From NCBI GenBank assembly GCA_035610365.1, contig CM069435.1, positions 60,261,389-60,325,388 of the forward strand: a stretch of DNA of 64,000 nucleotides, in the 5' to 3' direction. The position numbers and the translations under genes were made by a program. Below are positions 11,476 through 23,189 of the stretch, in pieces (position 1 is the stretch's first letter; each line of letters starts with the position of its first letter). A model generated the notes under the pieces. It had not been told where the DNA came from. It did no database searches and worked only from the letters and a program-made list of their open reading frames with translations. Source of the stretch: Aquatica leii. Its lineage: Eukaryota > Arthropoda > Insecta > Coleoptera > Lampyridae.

Positions 11476-12866
11476 GATATGAACTGTAACAAAATATTTT
11501 TTTTATCTGGGAAACAAGTTAAAAACTCAAAAGATAATTTATCAAAAGCAAAAGATAAATGTTTGTTATGCTGCGCTATAGTTCTTCAAAAAGAATCTGC
11601 ATCTAAAACTGCTACTGTAAAATTTGTTCTAGTAATAAATAATCTTTTTGATATTTTGCACTCGCGCAACTTATTATAGTTTAGTTTTAAAAAACCTTTT
11701 GTCAATAAGTAATAAATTGAAACTTTTTTGCACAAAGTTGATGAACACATTAGGTAACTTAAAAACATGCATTAGCGGTACTTTGTTATTGCGTAGTGTC
11801 AGACCTACTGAGTTTCTAGGATTGAAAATATCTATAAATAGTTTAAAAATCATTTTTAAAAAATTAGTAGTAAGCAATGTATTATAGTTTTTACCTTTAT
11901 ATAATTTATCACAAGATTATCTAGAGTTGTTTATGGTTTAATCTGATTTGTTGAAGAATATAATAATAACCCTACAACTGGCCAGTTTTAGTTTGTTGAC
12001 AAAAAGCTGAAATTACGTGTAAGTATTCATGGAAATTGCATTTCATTAAACCAATTAAATATTTTAAAGAGCGATATTGTAGGCCAAATGAAGATAACTT
12101 GAGGAGATAATAAAATTTTGAGTCTAAATGAGAAACGCATTGTTTACATGATGAACTGCCAGAGTTTTAAAAAATGTATTTGTGTCAAGTGTCAATAGTA
12201 GCTAAGAATAAAAATGTTAGCATCTATTGTTTTATTGACAAAACACAAAAGAAATCTTCAGTATCTTAATATAAATGTATTAGACATTTGTTTAAAATCA
12301 GAAACAAATTAGATGTACGGCGTCAGGTAATAAAATGTGGACAGAAGCTTTGCCCAACTTAATTTTAAATAAATTCATTTAAAAAAACATGTTTTTGGTA
12401 TAATAACACATGGTTTTGACCAATTCACTGCTAATAAAAGCTGTAGCAAGCATGTAACCGTTGTTGAATTTGTGCGATTTCTTATGTAAAAGGCCCGGTA
12501 TTTTAGTTCATTTTATTCGTTTCATGTACTTTGGAATTATTTAAGAACTTTACGTTAATTTAATGAAGTCAGTTCACGTTTTTAAATTCTTTGTTGTCAA
12601 TCAAATTTGTATGTCAAGTATTAATTCAAAATTATTATGCTGCATATACATCCGTATTCTGCATTTACGTTGATTTGGCATTTGCTTTGTCTTGTTAAAT
12701 TTTCGGTGGTATCTAATTTATGTTTCACTTTTGAGATTTACGTCGTAATTAAATCAGTTTGCATCTTCTTTCCACGTCTTTGTTTTACGGTTTTCTTTCA
12801 GATTTCGAGCACAGCTTTTATGTAATTGGTAGCGAAATGAGTTTATAAATATTAGTGATTTTGGGT
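11476..12866. other. No gene recognised; AT-rich intron of gene A
   Basis: Several short open frames exist on both strands but none has a recognisable domain, exon borders or codon bias distinguishing it from background. The stretch lies in the long first visible intron of gene A (6965-14335). Confidence 0.5.
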
Positions 12867-13740
12867 TAAAAGGGAGAATGTAGTCCAGGTGTAGGGTTAA
12901 TCAACCCTTGAGAAGTTGAAATCCCCGCGGAAGTCGTGAAGATAGAAAGTATAGTAAATTCTTAGTGATGTGTTGGAAATAGTTTCCGAATTCGTACATA
13001 TACGTTCTTTTATTATTTCACGCGTTTTCAAGTGTTTTTTGTTTTACGTAGCGTCTAATCGTACGTTGTTGTGCGACCCGGTGCCATTTTCGCCTTTGTG
13101 GCGGCTTTTGAGATTGCCGAATTTCTGGCCGATAACAGCTGGATATCTAATTCTCAAGCAGAAGCCCCTTCCGGATGTGGTAAAACAGATGGATTTAGGT
13201 TATTTTGTGTTGTATTTAGTTATTTTTTATTAATGCATACACGGCCGTGCGTAAGGTAATTAAGACATTTTTTTTTGTTTTTATTTCTTTTATTTCTTTA
13301 AATTTTGTTTTGTTTTGATGCGTTTACTCAATTAACTTTAACGTAATTTAATTTTTTTTATTTGTTTTTTATTTTGCTTAAATTTAAATTGTTTTTTTTA
13401 TTTTGAGTGTTGTTTGGTAAAATAAATGTTAAATAATAAATATAAATTGTAAACAAGCTTTTATTCCGTCGGCTTGCGCGTTATGTAAATTGTTTATAAT
13501 TTTAGATTTTAGTGCGATACACTCTAATAAGGTATGTTCATTTAGAGTGTATCCAACAGAAGCGGGTTTGTGGTTGGCAAGGGCCAGAAGTTATTTTAAG
13601 CGATACACCTTCCTGGCGCCCTTTGATTTTGACTTTGTTTTCGTTTACTTTCAAGTTTTCCAAACGTTCACGGAATTTTGAATATAATTTACACCCATCT
13701 TCACTGAGCACCGGCAAAACCGTGTTTATGTTACTTTAAT
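12867..13740 (+). other. Candidate LTR start after a polypurine tract
   Basis: A purine run 'taaaagggagaa' (12867-12878) is followed at once by 'tgtagtccagg', the arrangement of a polypurine tract and 3' LTR start. The next bases contain the palindrome 'agggttaatcaaccct'. The stretch to about 13740 is more GC-rich than its surroundings but shows no protein I recognise. I found no matching second LTR and cannot set the 3' end, so this is a suggestion only. Confidence 0.25.
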
Positions 13741-14335
13741 TTAGACGAGTTTCATTGTTCCAACTTTTGCACGTAACAAGCAAGTACAAATGTATTATTT
13801 CACTTAAAATAAAACAAATAAATGAGTCAAGGTAAGGCACCATAGTAATAAAATTGTATTGTTCAAGAGGCAATAAATAATAATACGATTAAATGTGTTA
13901 TGGTGATACCTGCTAATACAGAAACCTATGAGACATTTAAATTTGCCCTTTTAGATAAGTTTCCGCTTAGTCTAGTTTTTATTTTTAATTAAAAAAATAC
14001 ATAGATAACAGTTTATGGCAGATACACAGTGAAAAATACAAGTAATAACACGTTACGTATTTTTTAAATATGTAATTTATTTTACAAATACGATGATTAT
14101 AGTTTGTTGACAATTTCTTATAATCGTAACGACTACTCTGTTATATGCAGATTTTCGTATTAAAGAGAATCCACGTTTTACTGTATTTCATTGTTTGTCG
14201 AAACTATATTCTTTGTTTCTACTACACATTTTAATTATCTATTTGTTTTCTAGTAATTCTAATGTAATTGTTATTATAAATAATTTAGTTTAGTTATTTA
14301 TTAAACACAAATTAATAAAAAAAATTATTATTTAG
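13741..14335. other. Intron sequence, nothing recognised
   Basis: AT-rich sequence leading to the gene A acceptor at 14334-14335 ('attatttag'). No repeat or gene was identified. Confidence 0.5.
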
Positions 14336-14533
14336 GTATGTTTTGCACTGACCCTGAGTTAGTACCTCTCCTACCAGAACATATCCAAAAGAATGAGTTA
14401 CTAATAAATTCCACATTTGAAAGCCACATCGTTTTTCCCGGTGAAACCGTTTCTCGATACGCATTGGGATATGCTTTGAACGCTTTCCTAGTACTGGACA
14501 CGTTATGGATCACTGCCGCAATTGTTCTATTAA
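14336..14533 (+). CDS. Gene A exon: extracellular loop and membrane segment
   Basis: This 198-nt exon runs from acceptor AG 14334-14335 to donor GTAATT at 14534. It is entered in phase 1 (A|GT) and left in phase 1, and codes a loop (FCTDPELVPLLPEHIQKN, STFESHIVFPGETV) then a hydrophobic segment ending LDTLWITAAIVLL. Gene B's 207-nt exon at 42130-42336 has the same layout, ending LDPLWLITSGLLL with the same phase. Splicing to the next exon across a 49-bp intron keeps the frame. The pairing of loop plus 'LDxLWxxx' membrane segment is the family's clearest mark; I cannot assign a function. Confidence 0.8.
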
Positions 14534-14582
14534 GTAATTATGCTATATATTATATTATTACGTATAATGTTGTACTTAACAG

Positions 14583-14716
14583 TGGGCGTAATTTTGCAAC
14601 CAAAAGGAATATGTACATTTATTTTTTTTGTACCATGGTCGTTTATGACTATGTGTGTAGCTCTTTTAGATGCTATGTATACTATTTGGACTTGGAAGCA
14701 TATTTTTGAAACATAC
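14583..14716 (+). CDS. Gene A exon: third membrane segment (134 nt)
   Basis: The acceptor is AG at 14581-14582 and the donor GTAAGC at 14717. The exon completes the split ATG codon and codes GVILQPKGICTFIFFVPWSF then MTMCVALLDAMYTIWTWKHI and FETY. The hydrophobic core around FIFFVPWSFMTMCVALLDAMY is a good membrane helix. The paralogous exon of gene B (42385-42518) is also exactly 134 nt and shows the matching core FLFYIPWLIITVMELILDM, so length, phase and the PW motif are conserved. Confidence 0.85.
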
Positions 14717-14764
14717 GTAAGCAACTCCACACAAAGTATAATATATTTAAACTAATTTTTTAAG

Positions 14765-14993
14765 TCTATGAAAAATTGGTTTAATTTTGTTGGATTTGAT
14801 CCTGAAGAAAGTACTGATTGTGTTTTAGAAATTCTTGACATAGTGGTAGATAACTTTTATTCGGCGTCGCCTGCGATTCTCACGTTTATAATGCTTAGTC
14901 GATTGATAGTAGGATGGCTTATAAATGTTGGTTTAATGTTTCGCATTATATACATTATGATAAAACGCTATAGAATATTTGTTGGCCCACAAG
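14765..14993 (+). CDS. Gene A exon: C-terminal membrane segment
   Basis: Entered in phase 0 after a 48-bp intron (acceptor AG 14763-14764). It codes SMKNWFNFVGFDPEES, then a loop, then a hydrophobic stretch (SPAILTFIMLSRLIVGWLIN, VGLMFRIIYIM) and a basic turn KRYRIF. Gene B's last exon has GWLNFVGASF, SLASIIMVILFSRYFIIWI and NAVLFFRVLVIAIK in the same order. A donor GTAATT at 14994 in phase 1 suggests one more exon; alternatively the frame simply continues to a stop at 15077-15079. Confidence 0.8.
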
Positions 14994-15036
14994 GTAATTT
15001 TTACACAAAAGTATTTTTGTTAAACTATGTTTTTAG

Positions 15037-15071
15037 GTGTTTACTGTACTACACAAAATCAATGTTTGTAA
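15037..15071 (+). CDS. Gene A probable last exon
   Basis: A pyrimidine-rich acceptor (gtttttag, AG 15035-15036) opens a 35-nt piece that joins in frame to 14993 and ends in TAA at 15069-15071, adding GVYCTTQNQCL. The 43-bp intron would be very short, so reading through to the stop at 15077-15079 is nearly as likely. Either way the protein ends here. Confidence 0.45.
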
Positions 15072-15200
15072 ACAAATAAAAAACAAGCAGCGCGAGTAAA
15101 ATGTATAAAAACTGTTACTGAAAACTGACTTCTAGAAATATATCACATCCTGTAACTCCAAAGTCAAATTTTATTGTGGTTTATGAATTGTTTTTATAAA

Positions 15201-15206
15201 AATAAA
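15201..15206 (+). terminator. Poly(A) signal of gene A
   Basis: AATAAA lies 130 bases after the gene A stop codon, in AT-rich 3' sequence. Confidence 0.5.
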
Positions 15207-16132
15207 ATTATTTTTGTATAATTAAAGTAAGTAAATCTGCAATGTATAAAAAATGAATGAGTTTTGAATAACACTAGAAAAACTATTTTCACACAATCCT
15301 TAAAACTAATTTACAATACAATTTATTTGTACTTAGAAGCTATAAGTGCGTCAGTAAAATTACCGTCAAACATCTGCAGTGTTATCGGTATCATTCAGAC
15401 ACAGCAACGTACGATGAATAGGTAAATTAAAGCATGTTAATTAAAAAGATTTATTTATACAATAAAAGATAAGACTTAGAAACTTAAAAAATTCATTTAC
15501 ATACGACTTCTTAAGATTATTATTTAAAAAAGTTTATATTTTGCAATGAATTGCAAATAATATAAACGTTTTATTAAAAATGATTTTTTAAAGCTAGTTT
15601 GCATTAAACTTTGATTTTGTTTTTATTTAATAGTTTTTATACAGGTTGTAATTATTATTTTCGTTTTCAAATCTCTAAACGAATAGTAAACAGAATGTAA
15701 TCAAAGAGTTATAAAAACAAACATCAGACTTCAACCGTTCGCTAGCGAGTCGCCAGTTTTTCACCACAGTTTGAAATAAAACGCATACGCGTTATTGCTG
15801 GCGAACGATTATACATTGAAATTATCTTCTGGCGAATGGAGGATCGCCAGCCAGCGCATTGTCAGCGATCGACTATGACTATGAATACGGTGCTTTTTGT
15901 TCATATTGTATACGGAAACCGACAATAGCTAAATTGGCATTTCAATAACTGCAAAACCTCTTATAAAATAATGATACAAATTTAATAAGTAGGCATTGAG
16001 ATAAATAAAATAATCAACTTTTTTAAATATTAAAAAAATGAAAAAACTTTAAACAAACCGCTTATCAACCCATTAATTCGGTTATTTTAAAGTTTATGAA
16101 GTTACACATGATATTACATAAATACATAAATA
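15207..16132. other. Intergenic; contains a short GC-rich foldback
   Basis: No gene is seen. At 15736-15746 'cgttcgctagc' is nearly inverted at 15797-15807 'gctggcgaacg', and related 'ctggcgaa' and 'gatcgccagccagcg' blocks follow to about 15870. These are far more GC-rich than the flanks and may be the end of a degraded MITE. The rest is AT-rich and uninformative. Confidence 0.45.
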
Positions 16133-16553
16133 TGTTGCGGGTTGTTTTGTGACAATGCGGTCCTTTTGAAGTCACTTCGTATACAAATAAAACTGTATTG
16201 TATGTACGTAAGGTGACTAATACGTATTTAATAACAAAAATTAACAAGGCATATATATGTATAAACTATAGGCTTGTAATCGCACTTTTAACGCTAAGAT
16301 ATTTAACATGTACCGTTTAACACGAGCTAGTGATCCCCTAGAGATGCTGCTAAGCTTATAGTGTTGCTCACAACGTATGATCAAAGGATATCTTTTGTTG
16401 CGAGCGGATAGGTTCTTTTGAGGTTCAGCTAACGGTCGCTCTGTGAGTTACAACCGAGGCGCGCTCTCTTGACTGTGCGGGCAAAAATGGTTAAGTATAC
16501 TTAAACTATCTTGCAGCGTTATGCGATGTTGTGTTGCCTAGTTTTGTGTTACA
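16133..16553 (-). repeat. 3' LTR of the minus-strand Gypsy element
   Basis: On the minus strand it begins TGTAACACAAAAC at 16553 and ends CCCGCAACA at 16133 (421 bp), with the standard TG...CA ends. Its first half (16276-16420) matches 21471-21605 directly, and its terminal part (16133-16270) matches 21105-21261 as an inverted copy. No clear target duplication was read because the 5' LTR is truncated. Confidence 0.8.
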
Positions 16554-16565
16554 GACTCCCCCTCT
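16554..16565 (-). promoter_or_regulatory. Polypurine tract (plus-strand primer)
   Basis: The minus strand reads agagggggagtc directly before the LTR's TGTAAC. This is where an LTR retroelement's second DNA strand is primed, and it fixes the element's orientation and the LTR edge. Confidence 0.75.
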
Positions 16566-16773
16566 AAACCTGATAGGCATCCTAACGCTGGTTTAAAAAA
16601 CTTTGTTTCTTGGAAGGTTTTCTTCTTTATCTAATTGGAAGGATTGCTTTTGTCACATTGTCTTTGCTTCATTTGTACGGCGTTAACATAGATATGTGGT
16701 ACTTACATAGTGGTGTGGTTGGAGCGTCGGATGTCGCTACTTGGTAAGTGGCAGGTGATGTCTGAGTTTATAC

Positions 16774-18040
16774 TCAGTAGAGCCCATCTCGGCGTGGTAC
16801 TAGTTTTGCTGACGTTTTCTTAGCGGCGTTGCTAAGTGGGTGCGTGGTAACCCATACTAATTGGGTTTTAAAATCCCTGTTTTTTTGTTCCACTGGATTT
16901 GTTTGTGAGTGATATACTGCTGTGAGACTCTGCTGAATGTTTAGACAATATGTGACGTGTTGAATTACGCCGCTTACAAACTGTGTGTGCGACGTTTCAG
17001 CGTCTGTTGTAGTGATGGCAAACAATTTTACCCGTCATTACATCTTAGTTTCTGTTGTGAAGATCCATTTTTCTCTATTGGGTCTTTTCGGTAAAGGCCC
17101 GAACAAGTCAATGGCGAGTGTTTCGAATCGTTGGGCTAGTGCTGGTTTCTGGTTATTTGCTTTAAATCTTTGGCACTCTATGCAGTATTTGACGAGGTCG
17201 GCGATGTTTTTCCTCATGCCTACCTAGTAGTATCGAGTAGCTATACGCTGAAATGTTTGGTTTTTACTGTAGTGGCCGGTCGTCGAGGTGTCATAGTACT
17301 CTTTCATGGCCTCGCGTTTCTGGTCTGGAACCACTTGTTGCGTTTCTTTGTTGTCTACTTCGGGAACGTACAGGATACCTCTTGACATCAATTATTTCCG
17401 TTTTGTGGGTGGTGGAAACATTGGATGATTTTTTGTAGCTCTGGGTCTTAGAGTTATCCATTTCGAATATTTCCACGTTTATTTTCCCTAGGGTGTACGT
17501 GTATGTTATCTCATAGGATTGAAGTGCAAGTGCTCAGTGGGTGAACCTTCCCGTTGGCGATTTCAACGTTAGGAGCCATTTCACTGTTTGGTGGTCTGTC
17601 ATTACGTGTATCGGGTTTTCTTTTAGATAATCTCTAAATTTGTTTATAGCACAGATAATGGTGAGAGCTTCTCGCTATGTTGTTGAGTAGTTTTTCTCTG
17701 GTAAAAGGAGTCTGTTTGCATATTCTACAAGTGTTTCATTTGTTCCTTCTCTCTAGCAGAGTACGGCGCCAAGGACGTATAACTGTTTGACGTAAAATAG
17801 ATGCACACGTAAGTACCGTTTTTAGTTGGTGAAATGCCGCCACTTGATTTGGTTTGCAAGACCATGTTGCATTTTTCTTTAGCAGCTTTGACAGTGGTGA
17901 TGGTTATTGTCTTTTCTGATTCTACTTGGATACTTTCTGAGTTTATATAATTCCCCAAATACTTAACCTGTTTGCAGCCGAAGGTGCACTTACTCATTCT
18001 TACGTGCAGTTGATATTTTCGTAGTTACCGTAATACTACT
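16774..18040 (-). pseudogene. Gypsy RNase H-integrase region, decayed
   Basis: On the minus strand, from high to low coordinates: MSKCTFGCKQVKYLGNYI (17997 on; the RT/RNase H junction), remnants of RNase H, a gypsy integrase zinc-binding region near 17380-17170 (LYVPEVDN.., then DLVKYCIECQRFKANNQKP), the core start RFETLAIDLFGPLPK near 17130-17080, and the late core SLTAVYHSQTNPVEQKNRDF near 16910. The third-catalytic-residue region (NPVE) is recognisable. Multiple stops and frame changes are present throughout, so no product is expected. Confidence 0.8.
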
Positions 18041-18043
18041 CTA

Positions 18044-20057
18044 GTAGTTATTCTAATGATTTTGGTACAATATTAGAAATCGGTTAAATATTGCTTGGTG
18101 TAATAGGTAAATTCTTGATATTAATAAAGTGTATAATACTAATATTCTAAAAATATATACGGACAATATCATTGATATATTTTAAAACCTTACAAATTTT
18201 TCCAAAGTTTACATGACATCAGGTAAATATTTTAATTCTAGATACTTATTGCAAGATGTAGAAAATGTATTCTAGATATTGTTAAACTAGATAAAAATTG
18301 ACTGACATAAAACGCATATACTAAATATATATATAAAGCTAATATTTATGTTTAATTAGTAACTAACATTTTTAAGCTTGTTTTTAACTGTACTTTTAAA
18401 TTTACGGCTGTATAGATGTTAAAAGTGTCTTCTTTAAACTTTTCTTCATTTTTGCTAAAAACCCTAACACGATGTTCTCACAATTTAAATATGCTTATTT
18501 TAAGAAAATATTATATGTGCGTATATTTTAATAAAAAGTTATCCAAAATTATACTATGTAATATGTTAAAAATTATATAAAAAACGCTATTTAAATTTAA
18601 AAAAGTTTCACAATGAAAATCTGAAATCAAGACTGCGTTATAAATAAAGTTATAGTTATTTGATAGTAATAAACTACATTTGCTGTAAAGAAATTTTAGA
18701 CAAAGCATTGTAATTCTGTTGTAAAATTACTAGTATTAGGTATTTATGATTTTAGAGGTAATCTTTTCCAAATAGTTTTGTGGCATTCTAAACGGGTTTA
18801 CACAAAGTACATTTCACTAAATTTCGTAGCATTCTTTGCAACATTGAACATCTTCAGAAGTATATTATTTACCTGCTTTTGGATACTAATGTCAGAAACA
18901 GTTATATAGACCCTGAACAAAAATAAAAAAAGTTTTCTTTACCAATATGCATTTTCGGTTTCGTGTTTGCAAAGTTTGAATTTTTATATCGAATGTTAGT
19001 GCAATGTAATTGTATAATCAGGTAGGTACTTATTAATTGACTTGTTTTATTATTGCATTTTTTTAAATATAAAAAAACAAAAATTCATTTTGCAAATAAT
19101 TTCTTGTACCGCAGCGAGTACACCCTAAATTTGATGTTTGCTTAGTTGGCTGTTCAACGTTTACACAAATAATTCAAATAAATTTCTACAGTCATTAATA
19201 ATAAGAAACATAAGTTAAAGACATGCTTTTATTTACGTAACTATGGTCAATAATTAATAAACAACACATTTTAAAAAATATATAAGTAATGTATGCAAAA
19301 AACAGTTTCTTTTATTTGAATGTTCTCCTTATGATATGAATAGCAATACTTACAAAATGTTTTATGCACTTTTAAAACTAATCATGTTCGAACTTTATTA
19401 ATTAATACTAGTGGGTAAAAATACATTAAAACCTTACAATAAGTACTAGATGTCCTATTGAGGTGATTAAATCAATAAGAATAATAATGTTAAAATTTCT
19501 GTAAGCCATATTTTAATGTATTTCATAACTAGTATTATAAAATGTAGTAATGATTTTTGTGTACTTATTTTTTAATTATGTTTAAAATGTATACAAGATT
19601 TAAATTTATATTTTATTTAACATCTATAATTTTATTTTGTTAGTGTCATTTTTATAAATAAACGTACTTTTAAAGAACATTTGCAGTGTTTTAATGCGGT
19701 TTAATAAAAACTGTACAATGCAAAGCAAAAAAAAAACAGATTAAATATCATTTGCAAACGTACACATCGTCAGTAGATATATAATATCTCACAAATAATA
19801 GTGAGATGCATCTAAAACGAATTGAAAAGTAATATTTCTCATATATTGGAAACAAATATTGAGACGACTTTTACATCTAATGTCTGCCATATATTCAAAA
19901 CATATATTTAGAAAATATTTACAACTAATATTTAGAAAAGATTTATTTTATATAAATGATTGGTATAACATTACAATAAATAGCCAATATAAAAAAGTGT
20001 GACATTTAAGTATTTAGCAGATGTTAATTACTAATATATTACGTATATTTTGTGCTA
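18044..20057. other. 2 kb AT-rich insertion inside the Gypsy RT
   Basis: RT homology stops near 20058 (just after the YMDD-box region, seen on the minus strand as AYMDDF) and resumes near 18040 (QLHVRMSKC). The 2 kb between is AT-rich and non-coding. At the left edge the sequence is 'actactctag|tagttatt' and at the right 'tttgtgcta|ctagagtg', compatible with a CTAG target duplication and a 3-bp TAG/CTA inverted end, but this is weak. No domain identifies the inserted element. Confidence 0.5.
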
Positions 20058-20580
20058 CTAGAGTGTTTGTAGGTCAGTCACATGGTCTTCGCCGGGTTTT
20101 AACAGCAAAAGTCATCCATATAGGCTAATAAGGTAACTTATGGGATGCTGATGCGGAAACGGTCCATCAACGGTTGGAAAGATGCCGGTGCGTTGCAGAG
20201 TTTAAAGGGCATTCTGCGGAACCTAAACAGTCCAAACGCGGTTTTGTCTTTGTCACACTCGCGCATGATATTTGCCAGTACCCTGATTAAAGATCTAAGA
20301 TGATTACGATCGTGACTCGTGCTATGTAACGCAAGCCATCCATTCTGGGAAGTGGGTAACGATCGTGAGGTCATCTGGTTAAGCTTTTGGTAGTCGACGC
20401 ACACGCGCACTTGGTTGACCGGTTTTGGCACTATCACTATTGATACGAACCACGGTGAATTGCACTTCTTAATAATATTTAGTTTTAGCAACTTGTCTAC
20501 TTCTTCTTTTAGCACTGTCTTCTTTTTCTTTGCCAAACGGTATAGAGCTATGGCCACTGGCGAGTTATTACCAGTTTTGA
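20058..20580 (-). pseudogene. Gypsy reverse transcriptase fragment
   Basis: The minus strand shows VLKEEVDKLLKLNIIKKCNS and PWFVSIVIVPK, then VRVCVDYQKLNQMT, then DKDKTAFGLFRFRRMPF and LCNAPASFQPLMD, the ordered RT motifs of Ty3/Gypsy. The catalytic box follows in another frame as AYMDDF near 20105. The stretch between QMT and DKDKTAF is scrambled. The frame is preceded in the element's direction by the gag zinc knuckle. Confidence 0.85.
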
Positions 20581-20599
20581 TCTTGTGTTCGCTGTAAGG

Positions 20600-21095
20600 C
20601 GTGTTTGCAACTGTAGTAGGCGCAGAGGCTGATTCTTGCTCTTTCTTTTTTTGACATTCGTCGACCGTGCGGCCGAGATTTTTGCAATAATTGCATTTGT
20701 TGCGCGTGTTATTTAGATTTGGCCCTGTTCGTGTTGGTTTTTGGTGTTGGCGCTGTTAGTTCTTCGAAACTGCGTAACTCCATTATTAGGGTTTTGTACT
20801 AATTGAATTGTGCTTTCGGAAATTTTTTCTTTATGCGGTTGTTCAATAAGCAGTATATTGTGCCTAGTTGCAGCGGTAATAACATGCGACAATCTTCCGG
20901 AAGTTCTGCTAGCAGTGACCGTTTCTTGCATATGAATCGTTCTGTTGGTGTAGAGTTGTTTTGCTCTGTAGCAAAGATCTCCTTCAGAACTTGGTGCGAT
21001 GCCTTTGTAGACCCAAAAACTTTTCTGAGCGTCTTCATGGTTTCATCTTAGGTTGTGATGGTATTCTTTATATCTTGCCACCATGTTGCGGGTTC
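20600..21095 (-). pseudogene. Gypsy gag with degenerate zinc knuckle
   Basis: From 21095 downward: EPATWWQDIKNTITT, DETMKTLRKVFGS, ASHQVLKEIFATEQ and KKRSLLAELPEDC, the usual Retrotrans_gag layout. Near 20690-20640 the knuckle reads CNYCKNLGRTVDEC, so the expected histidine is an arginine. The gag N-terminus is not here: it is on the plus strand within the inverted block at 21351-21470. Confidence 0.8.
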
Positions 21096-21470
21096 TTTTT
21101 TATCTAAAATACATTTTGTTCACTTATATACTAGCAGTCTTTGTATATGTCTTGTTAATTTTTGTTATTAAATACGTGTTAGTCACCCAAGTTACATACG
21201 TTTTTATTTGTGTACGAAGTGACTCCGAAAGAACCTCATTGTCACAAATCAACCCGCAACAAGAGGGGTCTAACCAAGAGCCCGAAAAACCGCACAAGTA
21301 CAACGCAGCCGATCGAGAAAAACGCCACTACGCAGAAAGCAGCGTAGAAGATGCCAGCTACCATGACGACGACAATACCGGCAGGACAATCCATTCAGCT
21401 TACCGTAGAGCAGCTAAACCAGCTTTTGGCTACCATCGGATGTTCAACAACCGACTCCCTCTCAAAGTGT
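21096..21470 (+). repeat. Inverted block: end of 5' LTR, leader and gag N-terminus
   Basis: This plus-strand segment carries the LTR end ('tgtcttgttaatttttgtta' ... 'aacccgcaaca' at 21261), a leader, and a gag start at 21351 reading MPATMTTTIPAGQSIQLTVE. Everything around it is on the minus strand. If the block is flipped, the order becomes LTR first part, LTR end, leader, gag N-terminus, rest of gag, as expected for the intact element. It is therefore an inversion within one element rather than a separate insertion. Confidence 0.75.
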
Positions 21471-21605
21471 AATCGCACTTTTAGTCCTCAGATGTTTAAC
21501 ATGTACCGTTAAGCACAAGCTAGTGATCCCTTAGAGATGCTGCTAGGCTTCTAGTATAATCAATGGATATTTTTTGTTGCAAATGGACAGGTTCTTACCA
21601 CGATA

Positions 21606-23100
21606 ATTACATTTATTATCACTTATACACATTTACCTCTTGTTTGCTCAATTTTAAGACAAAAAAAAAATTTCTTGCAGTCGCTAGACCCTGTATTTTC
21701 GCTATGTTTAAGCAAAGGCCTAAGAGACATTTTATAGAGAAATAACCCGGTAAGTAATCAAAAATGCATGTAAAACTTTAATTCGAGCATCGAGATACTA
21801 CACAGCTTTCCTATACTTTTTTTCAAATACTTTTTAAAATTGAATAGAGTGAATTGACTTTAATTCATATATTTGAAATGTTTGGTAATGGTTTTACTTT
21901 TACTCGGCAGGTTGTAACAAGTGAAAGTTATAACCCAGGCAACCATATATTAAAATTCAAAATAATTAATTTTAAGAGCTTTTGTTGATGCATGTTTTCT
22001 TTGTTAACTTAAGACAAATGAATTAGATTGCGAGGTCTTTGTTTGGTGTTTACCTTATACAGTATAGTACATCTTTTTTGTAATTTATAATGTAATGTAA
22101 TGGTATATAGGACGAGTTTTGGCCCTAAGCGAAAACCAATAATGCACCATTAAATTTCTACAAGAAGATTTGGACACATTCGTGTAGTCAAAGAATTATG
22201 ACATGATGATGATAAATAATATGTTTTTCTTGTACATGAATATTTCTTTTATACTCGCCTGCGCATCATAAGTATCTAGCTTCGTAGTACGACTTACACA
22301 GTTTATAATGTTGAATATCAGTATAATTATTAAATGGTTATTGCAGTTAAAATTTTATTGTGCATTGCATACATAACATGTAACCACTACGATTATCAAA
22401 AGAGTTCTTATATGATAACCGTGTCATCGTCGTTATTTAGGAACCGGTTAAAGCAGTTACTCTTTTCTAACAACTACTGGTAACAGTTATCGATATATCA
22501 TTCTATCACTAATTTCTACATTAACTATCCTTGCTAAGAGTCATCGACGAGACGGTTATGATGTAGACAAGCAAAACACTTTTCCCATCCTTGGCATAAA
22601 AAGCCAACTAAAAGTTAAATGTCTTATATGATTAGTGAATGATTATACTAAATACTTCTAATAACCGCGCAAAATTTAAATAAAAATGACATTCAAGTTA
22701 ATTACGCTCAAGGTCGTCTATTATTTACGCGTTTGTATCGGTCGCCCTTTATCCGTACTATTTTCTGAATGATAACTATTAGAACTTGTCTCATGTAATC
22801 ATTTTTTGTGCAGCTAATATAGTATCAACATATTTGATAGCGATGTAACATACTTATCGAAATAATATGTATTGAAAACCACATGTGATGAAATTAAAAT
22901 TGCATTGGTTCACTTTTATATTCGAAAAATTAAAATCCAGTAGGGTGTCCAAGACATTTAAAAATTAAATACATATGAATAATTCAGTAATTATGATTTA
23001 AACAACAAGTTTCTTTGTAACAAAAACATGTTGTTTGCCAGGACAAATTTATTTTAGTTGAGTGTTTATGTATCGTAGCGAGTAGACGTATTTTGCGCGT
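21606..23100. other. Intergenic, nothing recognised
   Basis: AT-rich; no coding exon, repeat or mobile element end was identified, apart from possible 5' UTR of the LINE towards its right side. The LINE's true 5' end could not be placed. Confidence 0.4.
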
Positions 23101-23189
23101 TCCGCATGTTAATTTACATTATTATAGTATTAAACAGTAAAATTTTATAAATTGTTTGTGCTCAACTATATAAGAAACATTAGTATAAA

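Larger units (their letters stand above)
16133..21605 (-). mobile_element. Minus-strand Gypsy (Ty3) element, rearranged
   Basis: The 3' LTR is at 16133-16553 and a polypurine tract adjoins it at 16554-16565. Going up the coordinates (down the element's 5' direction) come integrase, RNase H/RT connection, a 2 kb foreign insertion, RT, gag zinc knuckle and gag. The 5' LTR survives only in part: 21471-21605 matches 16276-16420 in direct orientation. Between gag and this piece, about 21096-21470 is inverted. All open frames are broken. See the individual entries. Confidence 0.85.

Noticed and set aside
12970..13259. Protein-coding frames in a GC-richer patch
   Set aside because: Two overlapping frames in the same strand with no domain or splice context; LTR-type sequence is a simpler guess.
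14530..14730. 66-codon minus-strand frame
   Set aside because: It lies opposite the 134-nt exon of gene A, which has matching splice sites and a paralogue.
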